Positions 42,049-51,494 are shown, counted from the stretch's first letter. The stretch is DNA of 61,231 nucleotides from an uncultured Porphyromonadaceae bacterium (GCA_900542765.1 UQOX01000015.1:1-61231), one strand, 5' to 3'. Notes: a model not told the origin generated them from the letters alone. Made by a program: numbers and translations.

Positions 42049-43500
42049 TCAAGCCAGTTTTTTCAGAATCAGCGTCAGGTGATTCCAGAATTTCTCAACG
42101 GCGGGAATGTGCATTTTTTCATCGGGAGAGTGTACGCCGCGCAGCGTAGGACCGAAAGAAATCATGTGCAGCTCGGGATTCTTGGTCAGGAACAGCCCGC
42201 ATTCGAGGCCGGCATGAATGGCTTTCACGGCCGGCGTAATTCCGTACAACTCTTCATAAGCCTTCACGGCGACATCGAGCAGCGGCGATTTGAGGTTGGG
42301 TTTCCAACCGGGATAGCCGTCGCTATGGGTAGGTACAGCTCCTGCCAGGGCAAAGAGATTCTCGACCTGACCGGCAATGTCCTTTTTGAGCGACTCGACC
42401 GAGCTGCGCTGGCTGGTCGCCACGACAATCGTGTGATTTTCTTTCATCTTCACCGAAGCCAGGTTGGTCGAGGTTTCCACCAATCCGGGCATATCGCGGC
42501 TCATGCCTATCACTCCGTGGGGACAAGCATAGAGGGCGCGAAGCAAAGAGACGGCCGTTGTCTTGTCGATGCACTCGCCCGGGGCATCACACGAAGCCAG
42601 CGTGAGAGACACAGCCGGGTCGGTCTCGGCAAGTTCCGATTCGATGACGGCTTGGAAAAGGTTCAAGTCGACCCGCAGAGCTTCCTTGCAATCGGCCGGG
42701 ACAGCAATGATCGCCCAAGCCTCCCGCGGAATGGCATTGCGCAGGTTACCTCCGTCGATGGCACACAACTGCATATCGTATTTGGCCAGACAGCTGCACA
42801 GGAAACGGGCCAGTATCTTGTTGGCATTGCCACGACCGGCATTTATGTCGCTACCCGAGTGGCCGCCTTGCAGTTTCGACACCGAGATGCGCAAAGCCAC
42901 ATTTCCGGCAGGAAACGGAGTAGCGGTATAAGTAAATGTCGATGTCGTGTCGATACCTCCGGCACAGCCTATGAATACCTCGGCCTCATCTTCGGAGTCG
43001 AGATTGAGCAGATATTTGCCGGTAATGAACCCCTCTTCCATATTGAAAGCTCCGGTAAGGCCGGTCTCCTCATCGACGGTAAACAGGGCTTCAAGAGCCG
43101 GGTGCACCAGGGTATCATCGGTGAGGGCGGCCAAGGCGGCAGCCATACCTATACCGTTGTCGGCTCCGAGTGTCGTACCGCGGGCTCTCACCCATTCACC
43201 ATCGATATAAGTGTCGATGGGGTCTTTCTCAAAATCGTGCTGCACATCGGCATTTTTCTCGCACACCATATCCATGTGCGCCTGCAAGACGACACCGGGC
43301 TTGCCTTCACTGCCCGGCGTGGCCGGCTTGCTCATAAGCACATTACCGATGGCATCGGTGCGCACGGCCAAATGGTGTTTCCGGGCAAAATCGAGCAGGT
43401 AAGCCCTTATTTTTTCTTCTTTTTTCGAGGGACGGGGCACTTGGGTTATCTCATCGAAATAACTCCAAATCAACTGCGGTTTCAAATCTTTGATTTTCAT
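42049..43500 (-). CDS. pepD: Cytosol non-specific dipeptidase (aminoacyl-histidine dipeptidase)
   Basis: PepD is an M20-family zinc dipeptidase acting on many dipeptides. The 483-residue protein has metal-binding motifs VVLQAHMDMV, TLGADNGIGMA, FTVDEETGLTG and LLNLDSED, a lid/dimerisation domain in the middle, and the last ligand in AIHAGLECG. It has no signal peptide and is cytoplasmic. It appears to be monocistronic. Confidence 0.94.
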   Translation of the reverse strand: MKIKDLKPQLIWSYFDEITQVPRPSKKEEKIRAYLLDFARKHHLAVRTDAIGNVLMSKPATPGSEGKPGVVLQAHMDMVCEKNADVQHDFEKDPIDTYIDGEWVRARGTTLGADNGIGMAAALAALTDDTLVHPALEALFTVDEETGLTGAFNMEEGFITGKYLLNLDSEDEAEVFIGCAGGIDTTSTFTYTATPFPAGNVALRISVSKLQGGHSGSDINAGRGNANKILARFLCSCLAKYDMQLCAIDGGNLRNAIPREAWAIIAVPADCKEALRVDLNLFQAVIESELAETDPAVSLTLASCDAPGECIDKTTAVSLLRALYACPHGVIGMSRDMPGLVETSTNLASVKMKENHTIVVATSQRSSVESLKKDIAGQVENLFALAGAVPTHSDGYPGWKPNLKSPLLDVAVKAYEELYGITPAVKAIHAGLECGLFLTKNPELHMISFGPTLRGVHSPDEKMHIPAVEKFWNHLTLILKKLA

Positions 43501-43620
43501 AGTTATGATGATTTATGAGACCGGCGGGTAAACAGAAGTCAGTCTTTGTTAAAAAGTTTTATAAATTAATATAAACCCCCAAATCGACCGACAAAAAGTA
43601 CCAAGTCTCTGTTTCTTATT

Positions 43621-43628
43621 TATATTTG
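43621..43628 (+). promoter_or_regulatory. -7 box for the small membrane protein and OmpH genes
   Basis: TATATTTG matches TAnnTTTG and lies 20 bp before the ATG at 43649. Confidence 0.6.
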
Positions 43629-43648
43629 CATACAAATATAGCGAATAT

Positions 43649-43846
43649 ATGGTAAAAGTCATTCTTCTCTCCATAATAATTGTGGCCGTGGCCATATTGT
43701 TACTGGGAATAAAAGTCTTTTTTGTGAAGGGAGGAACTTTTCCCAAAACCCACATCGGAGATAATCCCGAGATGAAAAAGAGGGGGATAAGATGCGCCAT
43801 ATCGACCGATTACGCCGACCGCCACAAAGAAGGTCTCCATCACTAA
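43649..43846 (+). CDS. Conserved 65-residue membrane protein of unknown function
   Basis: The protein has one N-terminal membrane helix (about 3-22) and a short soluble tail with the pattern FPKTHIGDNPEMKKRGI followed by CAISTDY. I recall similar tiny proteins with HIG and MRKRGI elements in other Bacteroidales, so it appears conserved. A promoter precedes it and the OmpH-like gene starts 38 bp downstream, suggesting co-transcription. No function can be assigned. Confidence 0.7.
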   Translation: MVKVILLSIIIVAVAILLLGIKVFFVKGGTFPKTHIGDNPEMKKRGIRCAISTDYADRHKEGLHH

Positions 43847-43884
43847 ACACACTATCGCATTATTCACTAAACCAAAATAAAAAC

Positions 43885-44481
43885 ATGCACAAATTTTTTA
43901 TGCTATCGACGGCCATCGCCGGAATACTCTTCTGCTCGTCGAGTTGCCAGCAACAAACCACGGCACCTGCCGCCCCTCAAAACAACACACAAGTTCAGAC
44001 GGTCGACTTCTCGGGACACCTGCCTATCGCTTATGTCGAAGTAGACTCCCTGCTGAGCAACTATAACCTGGCCAAAGACCTCAACGAAAAAATGCTCACG
44101 CGGCAAGAAAATGCCCGTGCCACCATCAATGAGAAAGGCCGCCAACTCGAAAAAGAGGTCGCCGAATTTGAACGGAAAGTCAAGAACAACGCCTTCCTCT
44201 CCCAAGAGCGTTTCGAGCAAGAGCAGCAACGTCTCCTCAAAAAGCAACAAGAGTTGCAGGCTTATGCCCAACAACTCGAAAATGAATTGCTGCAAGAACA
44301 ACAAAAGATGTTGATACAAGTCACCGACTCGATTACCAACTTCATCAAAGAGTACAACAAGGACGGCCGGTACGAAGCCATTCTCAACAACAGCAGCGTG
44401 CTCTATATCAAACCCGAATACAACATCACCCCCGAGGTCACCCGGATACTCAACAAGAGATACGCCAGCGAACAGAAATAA
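43885..44481 (+). CDS. OmpH/Skp-family lipoprotein
   Basis: The 198-residue protein has a lipoprotein signal ending SSSC (Cys21), a short Pro/Ala/Gln linker, and the Skp-like opening IAYVEVDSLLSNYNLAKDLNEK. Two long coiled-coil helices rich in Gln/Glu/Lys follow (about 75-150), and a C-terminal beta-rich part. Skp is a periplasmic holdase for outer-membrane proteins; here a lipid anchor is predicted. The start at 43885 is set by the signal peptide. Confidence 0.85.
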   Translation: MHKFFMLSTAIAGILFCSSSCQQQTTAPAAPQNNTQVQTVDFSGHLPIAYVEVDSLLSNYNLAKDLNEKMLTRQENARATINEKGRQLEKEVAEFERKVKNNAFLSQERFEQEQQRLLKKQQELQAYAQQLENELLQEQQKMLIQVTDSITNFIKEYNKDGRYEAILNNSSVLYIKPEYNITPEVTRILNKRYASEQK

Positions 44482-44501
44482 ACCGACAAAAAATAAATCG
44501 A

Positions 44502-44540
44502 AACAATAAGGGGCGGCTCGTAAGGCTGCCCCTTATTGTT
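44502..44540. terminator. Bidirectional terminator between ompH-like gene and pgeF
   Basis: AACAATAAGGGGC (44502-44514) pairs with GCCCCTTATTGTT (44528-44540), with an inner GC pair. The genes converge here. Confidence 0.88.
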
Positions 44541-44542
44541 TG

Positions 44543-45373
44543 TTACTCATCGTTGTGCAGGAAAATTCCCGACAGGAAACGGCCGAAATTCTTGCCCCGA
44601 GCCCGGCGGGAAGAGAAAAAAAGGTCGTTGCGGGCATAGGTGCAGATGGCGGCCAATGAGAGATGTCCACCGATGATGCCCGAGGAGAGGAGGTCGGCCC
44701 GGTTGGCCTCCCACAAATCGACATGATGGCGACCTTCGTCGTCCCGACAGGGAGAGACAACCGGCACCTCACCGGGATAGGCTTCGCGAAAAGCCTCGAC
44801 CACTTCATCGCCGACTTGGAATGCCGGACGTCCAATCGAGGGGCCTATCGCCGCATAAATGTCACGCGGGTCGCTGCCATAGACACGATGCATCGCCTCG
44901 ACCGTCTTGCGGGCGATGTGCCCCACCGTACCCCGCCAACCGGCATGCGAAGCCCCCACCACCCTGCGGCAAGGGTCATAGAACAGGAGCGGGACGCAGT
45001 CGGCCGTCGATATGGCCACGCACACGCCGGGCAGTGCCGTGACCAACCCGTCGGCCTGTGACAGATATTCGGCTTGCGCTTCGTCGGTGAGAGAGAAAAA
45101 ATCGGGCAACAACGGCAGCACTTCATTGCCATGCACCTGCCGCGGCTGCACAAGAGCCGATGAAGGCAGCGAAAGCGCACGGCACAAGCGGTCGCGGTTT
45201 TTCATCACGCGAGACAAATCCTCACCCGAATGACGCCCCAAGTTGAAAGAGGAAAAGGGGTCATCGGGGACAACCGTCCCACGCAACGTGACAAAATGGG
45301 AGATTTCGGGAAAGTGTCGAAACAAAGGATATGTCCCGACCTCAATTTCGGGGTCGAGATGAGAGAAAAGCAT
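44543..45373 (-). CDS. pgeF: PgeF/YfiH-family purine nucleoside phosphorylase / polyphenol oxidase-like protein
   Basis: The 276-residue protein belongs to the laccase-domain (DUF152) family, which has been linked to peptidoglycan editing and purine nucleoside cleavage. The metal/active-site residues are in QPRQVHGNEV, STADCVPLLFYDP and SHAGWRGTVG. The start MLFSHLDPEIEV leaves one base after the obg stop, so both genes are translationally linked. The frame extends into obg without family support. Confidence 0.9.
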   Translation of the reverse strand: MLFSHLDPEIEVGTYPLFRHFPEISHFVTLRGTVVPDDPFSSFNLGRHSGEDLSRVMKNRDRLCRALSLPSSALVQPRQVHGNEVLPLLPDFFSLTDEAQAEYLSQADGLVTALPGVCVAISTADCVPLLFYDPCRRVVGASHAGWRGTVGHIARKTVEAMHRVYGSDPRDIYAAIGPSIGRPAFQVGDEVVEAFREAYPGEVPVVSPCRDDEGRHHVDLWEANRADLLSSGIIGGHLSLAAICTYARNDLFFSSRRARGKNFGRFLSGIFLHNDE

Positions 45374-45374
45374 C

Positions 45375-46493
45375 TCAGGCTTTATCGTCGTCGTCCCAGT
45401 CATACTCGTCGTAATTCTCCTCTTCCTCATCTTCGACGCACTCGTCATCGTCGAAACGAGGGTCGAGGTTGTGATGGGTCAAGGTCGAGACTTTGTTGTC
45501 TTCGCTGTTGACGGCTTCCCACAAGACGTCTTTCAGTTCACCAATACCCTGTCCCGTAACCGAAGAGATGTAAACGACGGGCAGGTCATCGGGAACGGTC
45601 TTTTTCAAGTCGCGCAGGAGTTCGTCATCGAGCATGTCGCATTTCGAAACAGCGAGTATGCGGTGCTTGTCGAGCAACTCGGGATTGTATGCGGCCAACT
45701 CACCCAAGAGTATCTCATAATCACGGGTTATGTCGTCGGAGTCGGCCGGCACCATAAAGAGCAGCACGGCATTACGCTCGATGTGGCGCAGGAAACGCAA
45801 GCCAAGCCCTTTGCCTTCGCTCGCGCCCTCGATGATACCGGGAATGTCGGCCATGACAAAAGAGCGGTTGTCGCGATAAGAGACAATGCCGAGGTTGGGT
45901 TCCATCGTCGTGAAAGGATAGTCGGCAATCTTGGGACGTGCCGCCGACACGGCCGAGAGGAGGGTCGATTTCCCGGCATTGGGGAAACCCACCAGACCCA
46001 CGTCGGCCAGGAGTTTCAGTTCGAGCACGACGGCACGTTCGATGGCCGGTTCGCCGGGCTGTGCATACCGGGGCGTCTGGTTGGTCGCACTGCGGAAGTG
46101 CCAGTTGCCCAAGCCGCCGCGGCCCCCTTTGAGCAGCACGATTTCCTGACCGTCGTCGGTCAACTCGCACAAGTATTCACCGGTCACGGCATCGTAAGCC
46201 ACCGTACCGCAAGGCACCTCGATGACACGGTCGGCGCCATCTTTTCCGGTGCTGCGACAGTCGCTGCCCGACTCCCCGTTTCCGGCATAGACATGACGTT
46301 CGTAACGCAGGTGCAGCAGGGTCCAGTAATTGCGATTGGCACGCAAGACGATATGTCCGCCGCGCCCGCCGTCGCCACCGTCGGGACCGCCTTTGGGGGT
46401 GTACTTGGCCCGGTGCAGGTGAGCCGACCCGGCTCCGCCCTTTCCCGAGCGGCAATAAATCTTTACATAATCGACGAAATTTGATTCGGCCAT
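45375..46493 (-). CDS. obg: GTPase Obg
   Basis: Obg is an essential ribosome-assembly GTPase. The 372-residue protein has the glycine-rich Obg domain (1-158) with [14 protein letters not shown], and the G domain with [11 protein letters not shown] (G1), [16 protein letters not shown] (G3), AVSKCDML (G4) and ISSVTGQG (G5). A short, very acidic C-terminal tail (about 345-372) ends DDDDKA, replacing the folded C-terminal domain of Bacillus Obg. A promoter precedes it. Confidence 0.95.
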   Translation of the reverse strand: MAESNFVDYVKIYCRSGKGGAGSAHLHRAKYTPKGGPDGGDGGRGGHIVLRANRNYWTLLHLRYERHVYAGNGESGSDCRSTGKDGADRVIEVPCGTVAYDAVTGEYLCELTDDGQEIVLLKGGRGGLGNWHFRSATNQTPRYAQPGEPAIERAVVLELKLLADVGLVGFPNAGKSTLLSAVSAARPKIADYPFTTMEPNLGIVSYRDNRSFVMADIPGIIEGASEGKGLGLRFLRHIERNAVLLFMVPADSDDITRDYEILLGELAAYNPELLDKHRILAVSKCDMLDDELLRDLKKTVPDDLPVVYISSVTGQGIGELKDVLWEAVNSEDNKVSTLTHHNLDPRFDDDECVEDEEEENYDEYDWDDDDKA

Positions 46494-46548
46494 ACGTTTC
46501 TTTTTTTAATGGAAATAGAGACAACCCGCCACAAGATAAACGGTCGTA

Positions 46549-46578
46549 CAAAGATATGGTTTTCTTTTTCTCCGACAA
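46549..46578 (-). promoter_or_regulatory. Promoter of obg-pgeF
   Basis: On the minus strand TTG (46576-46578), a 19-bp spacer and TATCTTTG (46549-46556) match the consensus, about 55 bp before obg. Confidence 0.75.
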
Positions 46579-46598
46579 AACAGGAAGGTGCGGGACGA

Positions 46599-46639
46599 AA
46601 AAAATCCCTTCATCACCCTGCGGGGCGAAGGGATTTTTT
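46599..46639 (-). terminator. Terminator after adk
   Basis: The stem AAAAAATCCCTTC/GAAGGGATTTTTT encloses a 15-base loop; on the minus strand it ends hpt-adk transcription before the obg promoter. Confidence 0.85.
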
Positions 46640-46679
46640 GAGAACGACGCGGGCACCGACGTTTCTCGCGGTGCGCCTA

Positions 46680-47258
46680 TCAGCAAGCACAACCGTCGAG
46701 AGCGCGGGTGATGGTCTCGAAAATCGAGTCGACCGAGCCCATGCCGTGAATTGCTTTGTATTTGCCGTTTGCAATATAAAATTCTTTGAGCGGTGTAGTC
46801 TGGTTGTGATACACGTCGAGACGTTTTTTGATGGTTTCGAGGTTATCATCGGAACGGCCGGATACTTGTCCGCGTTTGAGCAGACGGTCGATCAGCTCGG
46901 GCTCGTCGACTTCGAGACCCACGACAGCCGAGAGTTCCATGCCACGGTCGCGCAGAAGGGCTTCGAGAGCTTCGGCTTGCGGAATGGTGCGGGGGAAACC
47001 GTCGAAGATGACGCCCTTGCGTGTCTCGGGCGTCGTGTCGAGCAACTTGGCCAGCATATCTATAATCAGCGAGTCGGGAAGCAACTGTCCCTTGGAGATG
47101 TAACCGTCGGCGATTTTTCCCAGTTCGCTACCGGCCTTTATTTCCTGACGCAGAAGGTCACCGGTAGAGATGTGGTACAAGCCATACTTCTCGATGAGTT
47201 TTTCGCTTTGGGTGCCTTTTCCCGAACCCGGGGCACCGAAAATAACAATGTTCATCAT
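46680..47258 (-). CDS. adk: Adenylate kinase
   Basis: Adk interconverts 2 ADP with ATP and AMP. The 192-residue protein is of the short-lid type. The P-loop GAPGSGKGTQ is at about residues 8-17, followed by HISTGDLLR, GFPRTIPQAE and the lid-edge RSDDN. The start is MMNIVIFGAP; either Met could begin. It lies 64 bp after hpt and shares purine-nucleotide metabolism with it. Confidence 0.95.
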   Translation of the reverse strand: MMNIVIFGAPGSGKGTQSEKLIEKYGLYHISTGDLLRQEIKAGSELGKIADGYISKGQLLPDSLIIDMLAKLLDTTPETRKGVIFDGFPRTIPQAEALEALLRDRGMELSAVVGLEVDEPELIDRLLKRGQVSGRSDDNLETIKKRLDVYHNQTTPLKEFYIANGKYKAIHGMGSVDSIFETITRALDGCAC

Positions 47259-47295
47259 AATTTTTTACCTATTTCTTGTTTTCCTTTTTACCTCG

Positions 47296-47316
47296 TTTTC
47301 CACCCAAGGTGGAAAA
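47296..47316 (-). promoter_or_regulatory. Hairpin between hpt and adk
   Basis: TTTTCCACC pairs with GGTGGAAAA around a 3-base loop, without a U-run on the minus transcript. It may be a processing or stability element. Confidence 0.5.
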
Positions 47317-47322
47317 GTCAGC

Positions 47323-47865
47323 CTAATTATCTATCACATAAATATCTTTGAGGTTCCGTCCCTCCTCATCATAATCGAGGCCATACCCCACGATAAAGTC
47401 CCGGGGAATTTCAAAGGCCACATAGTCGACCGGCACATCATATTGCAACGACTCGGGCTTAAACAGCAACGATGCTATCTTCACGCATTTGGGTCGACGC
47501 CTTTGCAAGTGTTCCAGCAAAGCATGCATCGTCGCTCCCGTATCGACAATATCCTCTATAACAATCACCGTGCGACCGCTTATTTCGGCATGCATATCCT
47601 GCAACAGGTCGACCGTGCCGGTCGAAGCCGTTCCCTGATAAGACTTCATGCGCATGAAAGCGACCTCACAAGGAACGTCGATGGCACGCAACAAGTCCGA
47701 TGCGAACATAAACGCGCCGTTGAGCATGACAACAAAAAGGGGGTTACCCTCCTCCTGCATCACATCTTCGCGTATGCAACGAGCCACGCGGTCCACGGCA
47801 CGGGCTATCTCTTCCCCCGAAATATACGGGCGGAATGCCTTGTCTTTGATATGTATCTTTTCCAT
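47323..47865 (-). CDS. hpt: Hypoxanthine phosphoribosyltransferase
   Basis: Hpt salvages hypoxanthine and guanine to IMP and GMP using PRPP. The 180-residue protein has the PRPP-binding motif VIVIEDIVDTGAT and the base-binding region VDYVAFEIPRDFIVGYGLDY. It lies upstream of adk on the minus strand, forming a purine-nucleotide pair. Confidence 0.94.
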   Translation of the reverse strand: MEKIHIKDKAFRPYISGEEIARAVDRVARCIREDVMQEEGNPLFVVMLNGAFMFASDLLRAIDVPCEVAFMRMKSYQGTASTGTVDLLQDMHAEISGRTVIVIEDIVDTGATMHALLEHLQRRRPKCVKIASLLFKPESLQYDVPVDYVAFEIPRDFIVGYGLDYDEEGRNLKDIYVIDN

Positions 47866-47883
47866 CTTGTTTCAAAAGGCAGG

Positions 47884-47891
47884 CAAAGGTA
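47884..47891 (-). promoter_or_regulatory. -7 box for hpt-adk
   Basis: The minus strand reads TACCTTTG, 18 bp before the hpt start. The space 47892-48007 towards nnr is AT-rich and holds nothing else evident. Confidence 0.6.
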
Positions 47892-48007
47892 CGAACTTTA
47901 TGGCATAAAATCACGAAAAGTCAGGGCTATTTGCCGAAAAGAAGAGAGAGTTTTTCCCCAGACTATGGTTTTTAGCGGCAGGAAAAGGTTATTCCCGAAA
48001 AAAACAA

Positions 48008-48015
48008 TATCTTTG
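48008..48015 (+). promoter_or_regulatory. -7 box for the nnr gene
   Basis: TATCTTTG lies about 94 bp before the ATG at 48110. No TTG is seen at -33. Confidence 0.6.
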
Positions 48016-48109
48016 TTTGGGATATGTGCCCCGGGCCGGGGGAAACTTCAAAATTCCAACCGCGCCTTGCGGCAAACATCTCTCCGCACTCAAAAACATC
48101 GTAGCCGAC

Positions 48110-49639
48110 ATGAAGATATTCCCTACCGAAAAGATAAAGCAAATCGACCGCTACACCATCGAACACGAACCGATTGCCTCGGTCGACCTGATGGAACGGG
48201 CTGCCACGGCCATCACCCGGGAAATCACCGAACGGTGGGATACCCGTCGACGCATCGTGGTCTTTGCCGGCGCCGGCAACAACGGCGGCGATGCCTTGGC
48301 CGTGGCCCGCATGCTCACCAAATGCGGATACCATGTGGAATGCTTTCTCTTCAACCCCAAGAACCGACTCTCGCCCGACTGCGAAATCAACCGGGACCGG
48401 CTCAGGGAAACGAATGTCCCGTTGCATGAGGTCATGCACGAGTTTGCCCCGCCACGACTCGACAGCGACGGCATCGTCATCGACGGGCTCTTCGGTTCGG
48501 GGCTGCAACGGCCTCTCGACAACGCCTATGCGGCCGTTGTCCAATACATCAACGCATCGGGCGCCACCATCGTGTCGATAGACATGCCGTCGGGCATGAT
48601 GGGCGAGGACAACCGGGAATGCCTGTGGAAAAACATGATACACCCCCACCTCACCCTCACGCTGCAATTTCCCAAACTGGCATTCTTCATCGCCGAAGAT
48701 ACCCCGCTCACCGGCCATTGGAAAGTGCTCGACATCGGACTGCACCCCGACATCATCGAGAAAGAAGAGACCCCTTACCATTACCTGCCCCCCAGCGAAG
48801 TGGCAAGGTGGCTCAAATGCCGGGAAAAGTTCTCGAACAAATATGACTACGGCCACCTGTTGGTTGTTGCCGGAAGCCGGGGCATGGCCGGTGCCGCCGT
48901 ACTGGCAAGCCGGGCCGCCTTGCACAGCGGAGCCGGACTGGTGAGCATACACTCGGCCGCCTGCTGCGAAACCATCTTGCAGACCGCCGTTCCCGAAGCC
49001 ATGTTCCAAGCCGACACCAACGAAAGCCACATCAGCGACATACCTGTTACCCGTCGATACGACAGCGTCGCCATCGGCCCGGGTCTGGGCCGGGACCCTG
49101 AAACCCGGGAGGCTTACATCAGACTGCTGGCGCAGTGCACGGCACCCATCGTGGTCGACGCCGATGCCCTCAATCTCATGCAAGGCAGTCCGACAACCCT
49201 CAATCTGCTACCCAGGTGGTCGATCATCACACCGCACCAGAAAGAGTTCGACCGGCTCTTCGGTGAGAGCAGAACGCCCTACGACCGGCTGCAAAAGGCA
49301 CTTGAAATGAGCAACTATTACCACATCATCATCGTGCTGAAAGGAGCTCACACGGCCATTGTCTCACCCGACGGGAATATCTATTTCAACGGTACCGGCA
49401 ATCCCGGCATGGCCACGGCCGGCAGCGGCGACACCCTCACCGGCATCATCGGAGCCCTGCTGTGCCAGCGCTACACGCCCCTGCAAGCCGCCATCATGGG
49501 GGTGACCCTGCACGGCATGGCCGGCGACATCGCCGCCAACCGGGAATCGCAAGAGTACATCACCGCAGGCGACATCTCGGCCAGTTTAGGACGGGCATTT
49601 GCCAAACTCCATGCATATAAAAACATAGAAACTAAATAA
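48110..49639 (+). CDS. nnr: Bifunctional NAD(P)H-hydrate epimerase / ADP-dependent dehydratase
   Basis: This 509-residue repair enzyme restores NADH and NADPH from their hydrates. The N-terminal epimerase domain (about 1-215) has DLMERAATAI, GAGNNGGDALAVARML and GLFGSGLQRPL. The C-terminal ribokinase-like dehydratase (about 225-509) has GHLLVVAGSRGMAGAAVLAS, DADALNL, TPHQKEFDRLFG and the catalytic AGSGDTLTGIIGALL. The start at MKIFPTEKIKQID is chosen by homology; the frame is open 31 codons upstream. DUF4831 follows after 10 bp. Confidence 0.94.
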   Translation: MKIFPTEKIKQIDRYTIEHEPIASVDLMERAATAITREITERWDTRRRIVVFAGAGNNGGDALAVARMLTKCGYHVECFLFNPKNRLSPDCEINRDRLRETNVPLHEVMHEFAPPRLDSDGIVIDGLFGSGLQRPLDNAYAAVVQYINASGATIVSIDMPSGMMGEDNRECLWKNMIHPHLTLTLQFPKLAFFIAEDTPLTGHWKVLDIGLHPDIIEKEETPYHYLPPSEVARWLKCREKFSNKYDYGHLLVVAGSRGMAGAAVLASRAALHSGAGLVSIHSAACCETILQTAVPEAMFQADTNESHISDIPVTRRYDSVAIGPGLGRDPETREAYIRLLAQCTAPIVVDADALNLMQGSPTTLNLLPRWSIITPHQKEFDRLFGESRTPYDRLQKALEMSNYYHIIIVLKGAHTAIVSPDGNIYFNGTGNPGMATAGSGDTLTGIIGALLCQRYTPLQAAIMGVTLHGMAGDIAANRESQEYITAGDISASLGRAFAKLHAYKNIETK

Positions 49640-49649
49640 CCCCATCATT

Positions 49650-50762
49650 ATGAGAAAACTTATTCTGACCCTCGGTCTTTTCACGGCTCTCGGCGTTTAT
49701 GCGCAAGAGACCGTCAAAGTGACGGCCAACAAATTCAACGGATACGGCATCGTCTACTCCCTGCCGAAAACCGCCATCGACGTGCGGGCAACGGTCACCC
49801 GCTCGGTCGAGAAGCCGGGCCCGTTTGCCCAATTTGCCCAGAAGTATCTCGGGCAAAGTCCCACGGTAACCCAAGAACGCACGGTGTGGCAAATCGAGAA
49901 CATCGACATCTTGCCAAAGGGGATAGCCGACCCGGAGAAAAGATATGCCATACAGTTGAAAAAAGAGAATCGCACCGCATTCTACCTCAACGAAGAGGGC
50001 ATGCTGGTGTCGATAAACCGCGCACCGGCACCGGCCCTGTCTCCGACCCGTCCCGCCCCGATGCCCAAAGAGGAACGCCCCGCCCCCTCTTCCGAAAAAG
50101 AGGCGAAAAAAGAGCAGAAGCAGGCTGCCGAGTATGCCCAGCTCTACACCGAGACGATGCTCATCAGTTCCTCGACCCGCAACATGGCCGAGGCGGCTGC
50201 CCAACAAATCTACCTCCTGCGCGAGTACCGGCTCGACCTGCTCACGGGCAACAGCGATGAGATTCCATTAGGTCAGTCGTTTGAAATCCTCCTCCGGGAG
50301 ATGGACAAGCGTGAAGCCCTCCTCACCTCCCTGTTCCTGGGTACGGTAGAGTCCGAGACCCTCGTCGAAGACATTGTCATCGACCCCGAAAACAAAAACA
50401 GCGTGGCGTTCCGCTTCTCCGAGCGCAAAGGGATTCTTCCCGCCGACGACCTCTCGGGCGAACCGATATATGTAAGCACCGAAGTAAAAGAGGTGATAGA
50501 GGCTCCGACCGACTCCAAAGGGAAGGTCATTGCCCCGGCCTCGAACGCATTGGTTTACATCACTCCCGGAAAGGCCGGCGTAAAAGTCTCCTATAAGGGC
50601 GAGACCTTGTGCCAGAAGGAGATTCCGATGGCCCAACTGGGTGCCGCGTATGGCATCGACCCCTCGGTTTTCAACGGCAGCGGAGCCGTCGAGGCGACAT
50701 TCTGCCCCGAGAGCGGCGCCTTGCTGCATATCGGCATTGCCGACGAAAAACCGGTAAAATAG
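49650..50762 (+). CDS. DUF4831 family exported protein
   Basis: The 370-residue protein has a signal peptide ending VYAQ (residue 19) and a beta-rich body starting VKVTANKFNGYGIVYSLPKT, typical of DUF4831. A Pro/Lys/Glu-rich linker (about 125-160) separates two parts, and the second contains AEAAAQQIYLLREYRLDLLTGN. It is probably periplasmic. It follows nnr by 10 bp, in the order often seen in Bacteroidales, but its function is unknown. Confidence 0.82.
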   Translation: MRKLILTLGLFTALGVYAQETVKVTANKFNGYGIVYSLPKTAIDVRATVTRSVEKPGPFAQFAQKYLGQSPTVTQERTVWQIENIDILPKGIADPEKRYAIQLKKENRTAFYLNEEGMLVSINRAPAPALSPTRPAPMPKEERPAPSSEKEAKKEQKQAAEYAQLYTETMLISSSTRNMAEAAAQQIYLLREYRLDLLTGNSDEIPLGQSFEILLREMDKREALLTSLFLGTVESETLVEDIVIDPENKNSVAFRFSERKGILPADDLSGEPIYVSTEVKEVIEAPTDSKGKVIAPASNALVYITPGKAGVKVSYKGETLCQKEIPMAQLGAAYGIDPSVFNGSGAVEATFCPESGALLHIGIADEKPVK

Positions 50763-50780
50763 CCGTCCCACACACAACAG

Positions 50781-50828
50781 AACGAGAGAGAGTAGAGTCA
50801 TCGGGTGACTCTACTCTCTCTCGTTTTT
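50781..50828. terminator. Bidirectional terminator
   Basis: A perfect 20-bp stem (50781-50800 with 50806-50825) around tcggg separates the convergent DUF4831 and barrel genes. Confidence 0.92.
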
Positions 50829-50842
50829 ACAAAGCATGGGTA

Positions 50843-51472
50843 TCAGAAAGCCAGCCCCACCCGCAACGAAAGGGCGTGATGCAGCGTCACCCGGGTTCCG
50901 AAATAACGCTTGTAACCATCGTCATAGGAGTAATCGGTACTCTGCGATTGCAAGGTATAGGCCGCACCCACCTGCACGGCGAAGACCGTACCCACAGGGA
51001 AGGAAAGCCCTACCGACGGGGAGAAATAGGCTCCGAAAGCCCAATGCGAACCGTCTTTGAGACCGGGTGATATACCTACGCGCACATCGGCAAAGGGAAC
51101 AAACGGGTATTGTGGAAGCGTAAAACGTCCCACGGCATAGAGCGGCGTAAAGAGCGAGCCGTCGGCATGAGCCGAGAGGGCGATACCGCCTCCGGCAAAG
51201 AGGTAGGAGTTAAACCGATAGCCATGCGACGTGGAGAACGAAAATGCACTCTCACCCCGCATCGTCGCCTCGACTCCGAGGTCGAAATATCCGGCATAAC
51301 CTTTATCCAAGACCGGGGCAACAGACGCGCCCGTGCGGGGAGCGTCCAAAAGCGGATTTTCGACAGTGAGGGGAGCCGTTGCCGGCTCCGAATCGGGCGT
51401 CGATGCGAACACACGATGGGTCGGGAGAAGCAGGGCAACACACAACGTTGCCAAGAAGAAACTATTTTTCAT
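50843..51472 (-). CDS. Small outer-membrane beta-barrel protein (paralogue of the one at 3588)
   Basis: The 209-residue protein has a signal peptide ending VFAS (about residue 24) and a linker. It then forms an eight-strand-like barrel with GYAGYFDLG, TSHGYRFNSYLFAGGGIAL and FGAYFSPSVGLSFPVG, and ends in Phe. The TSHGY and GGGI elements match the barrel at 3588-4190. Such small barrels are common in Bacteroidales and of unknown role. Confidence 0.78.
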   Translation of the reverse strand: MKNSFFLATLCVALLLPTHRVFASTPDSEPATAPLTVENPLLDAPRTGASVAPVLDKGYAGYFDLGVEATMRGESAFSFSTSHGYRFNSYLFAGGGIALSAHADGSLFTPLYAVGRFTLPQYPFVPFADVRVGISPGLKDGSHWAFGAYFSPSVGLSFPVGTVFAVQVGAAYTLQSQSTDYSYDDGYKRYFGTRVTLHHALSLRVGLAF

Positions 51473-51494
51473 AAACAGAGATAACTACGAATTG

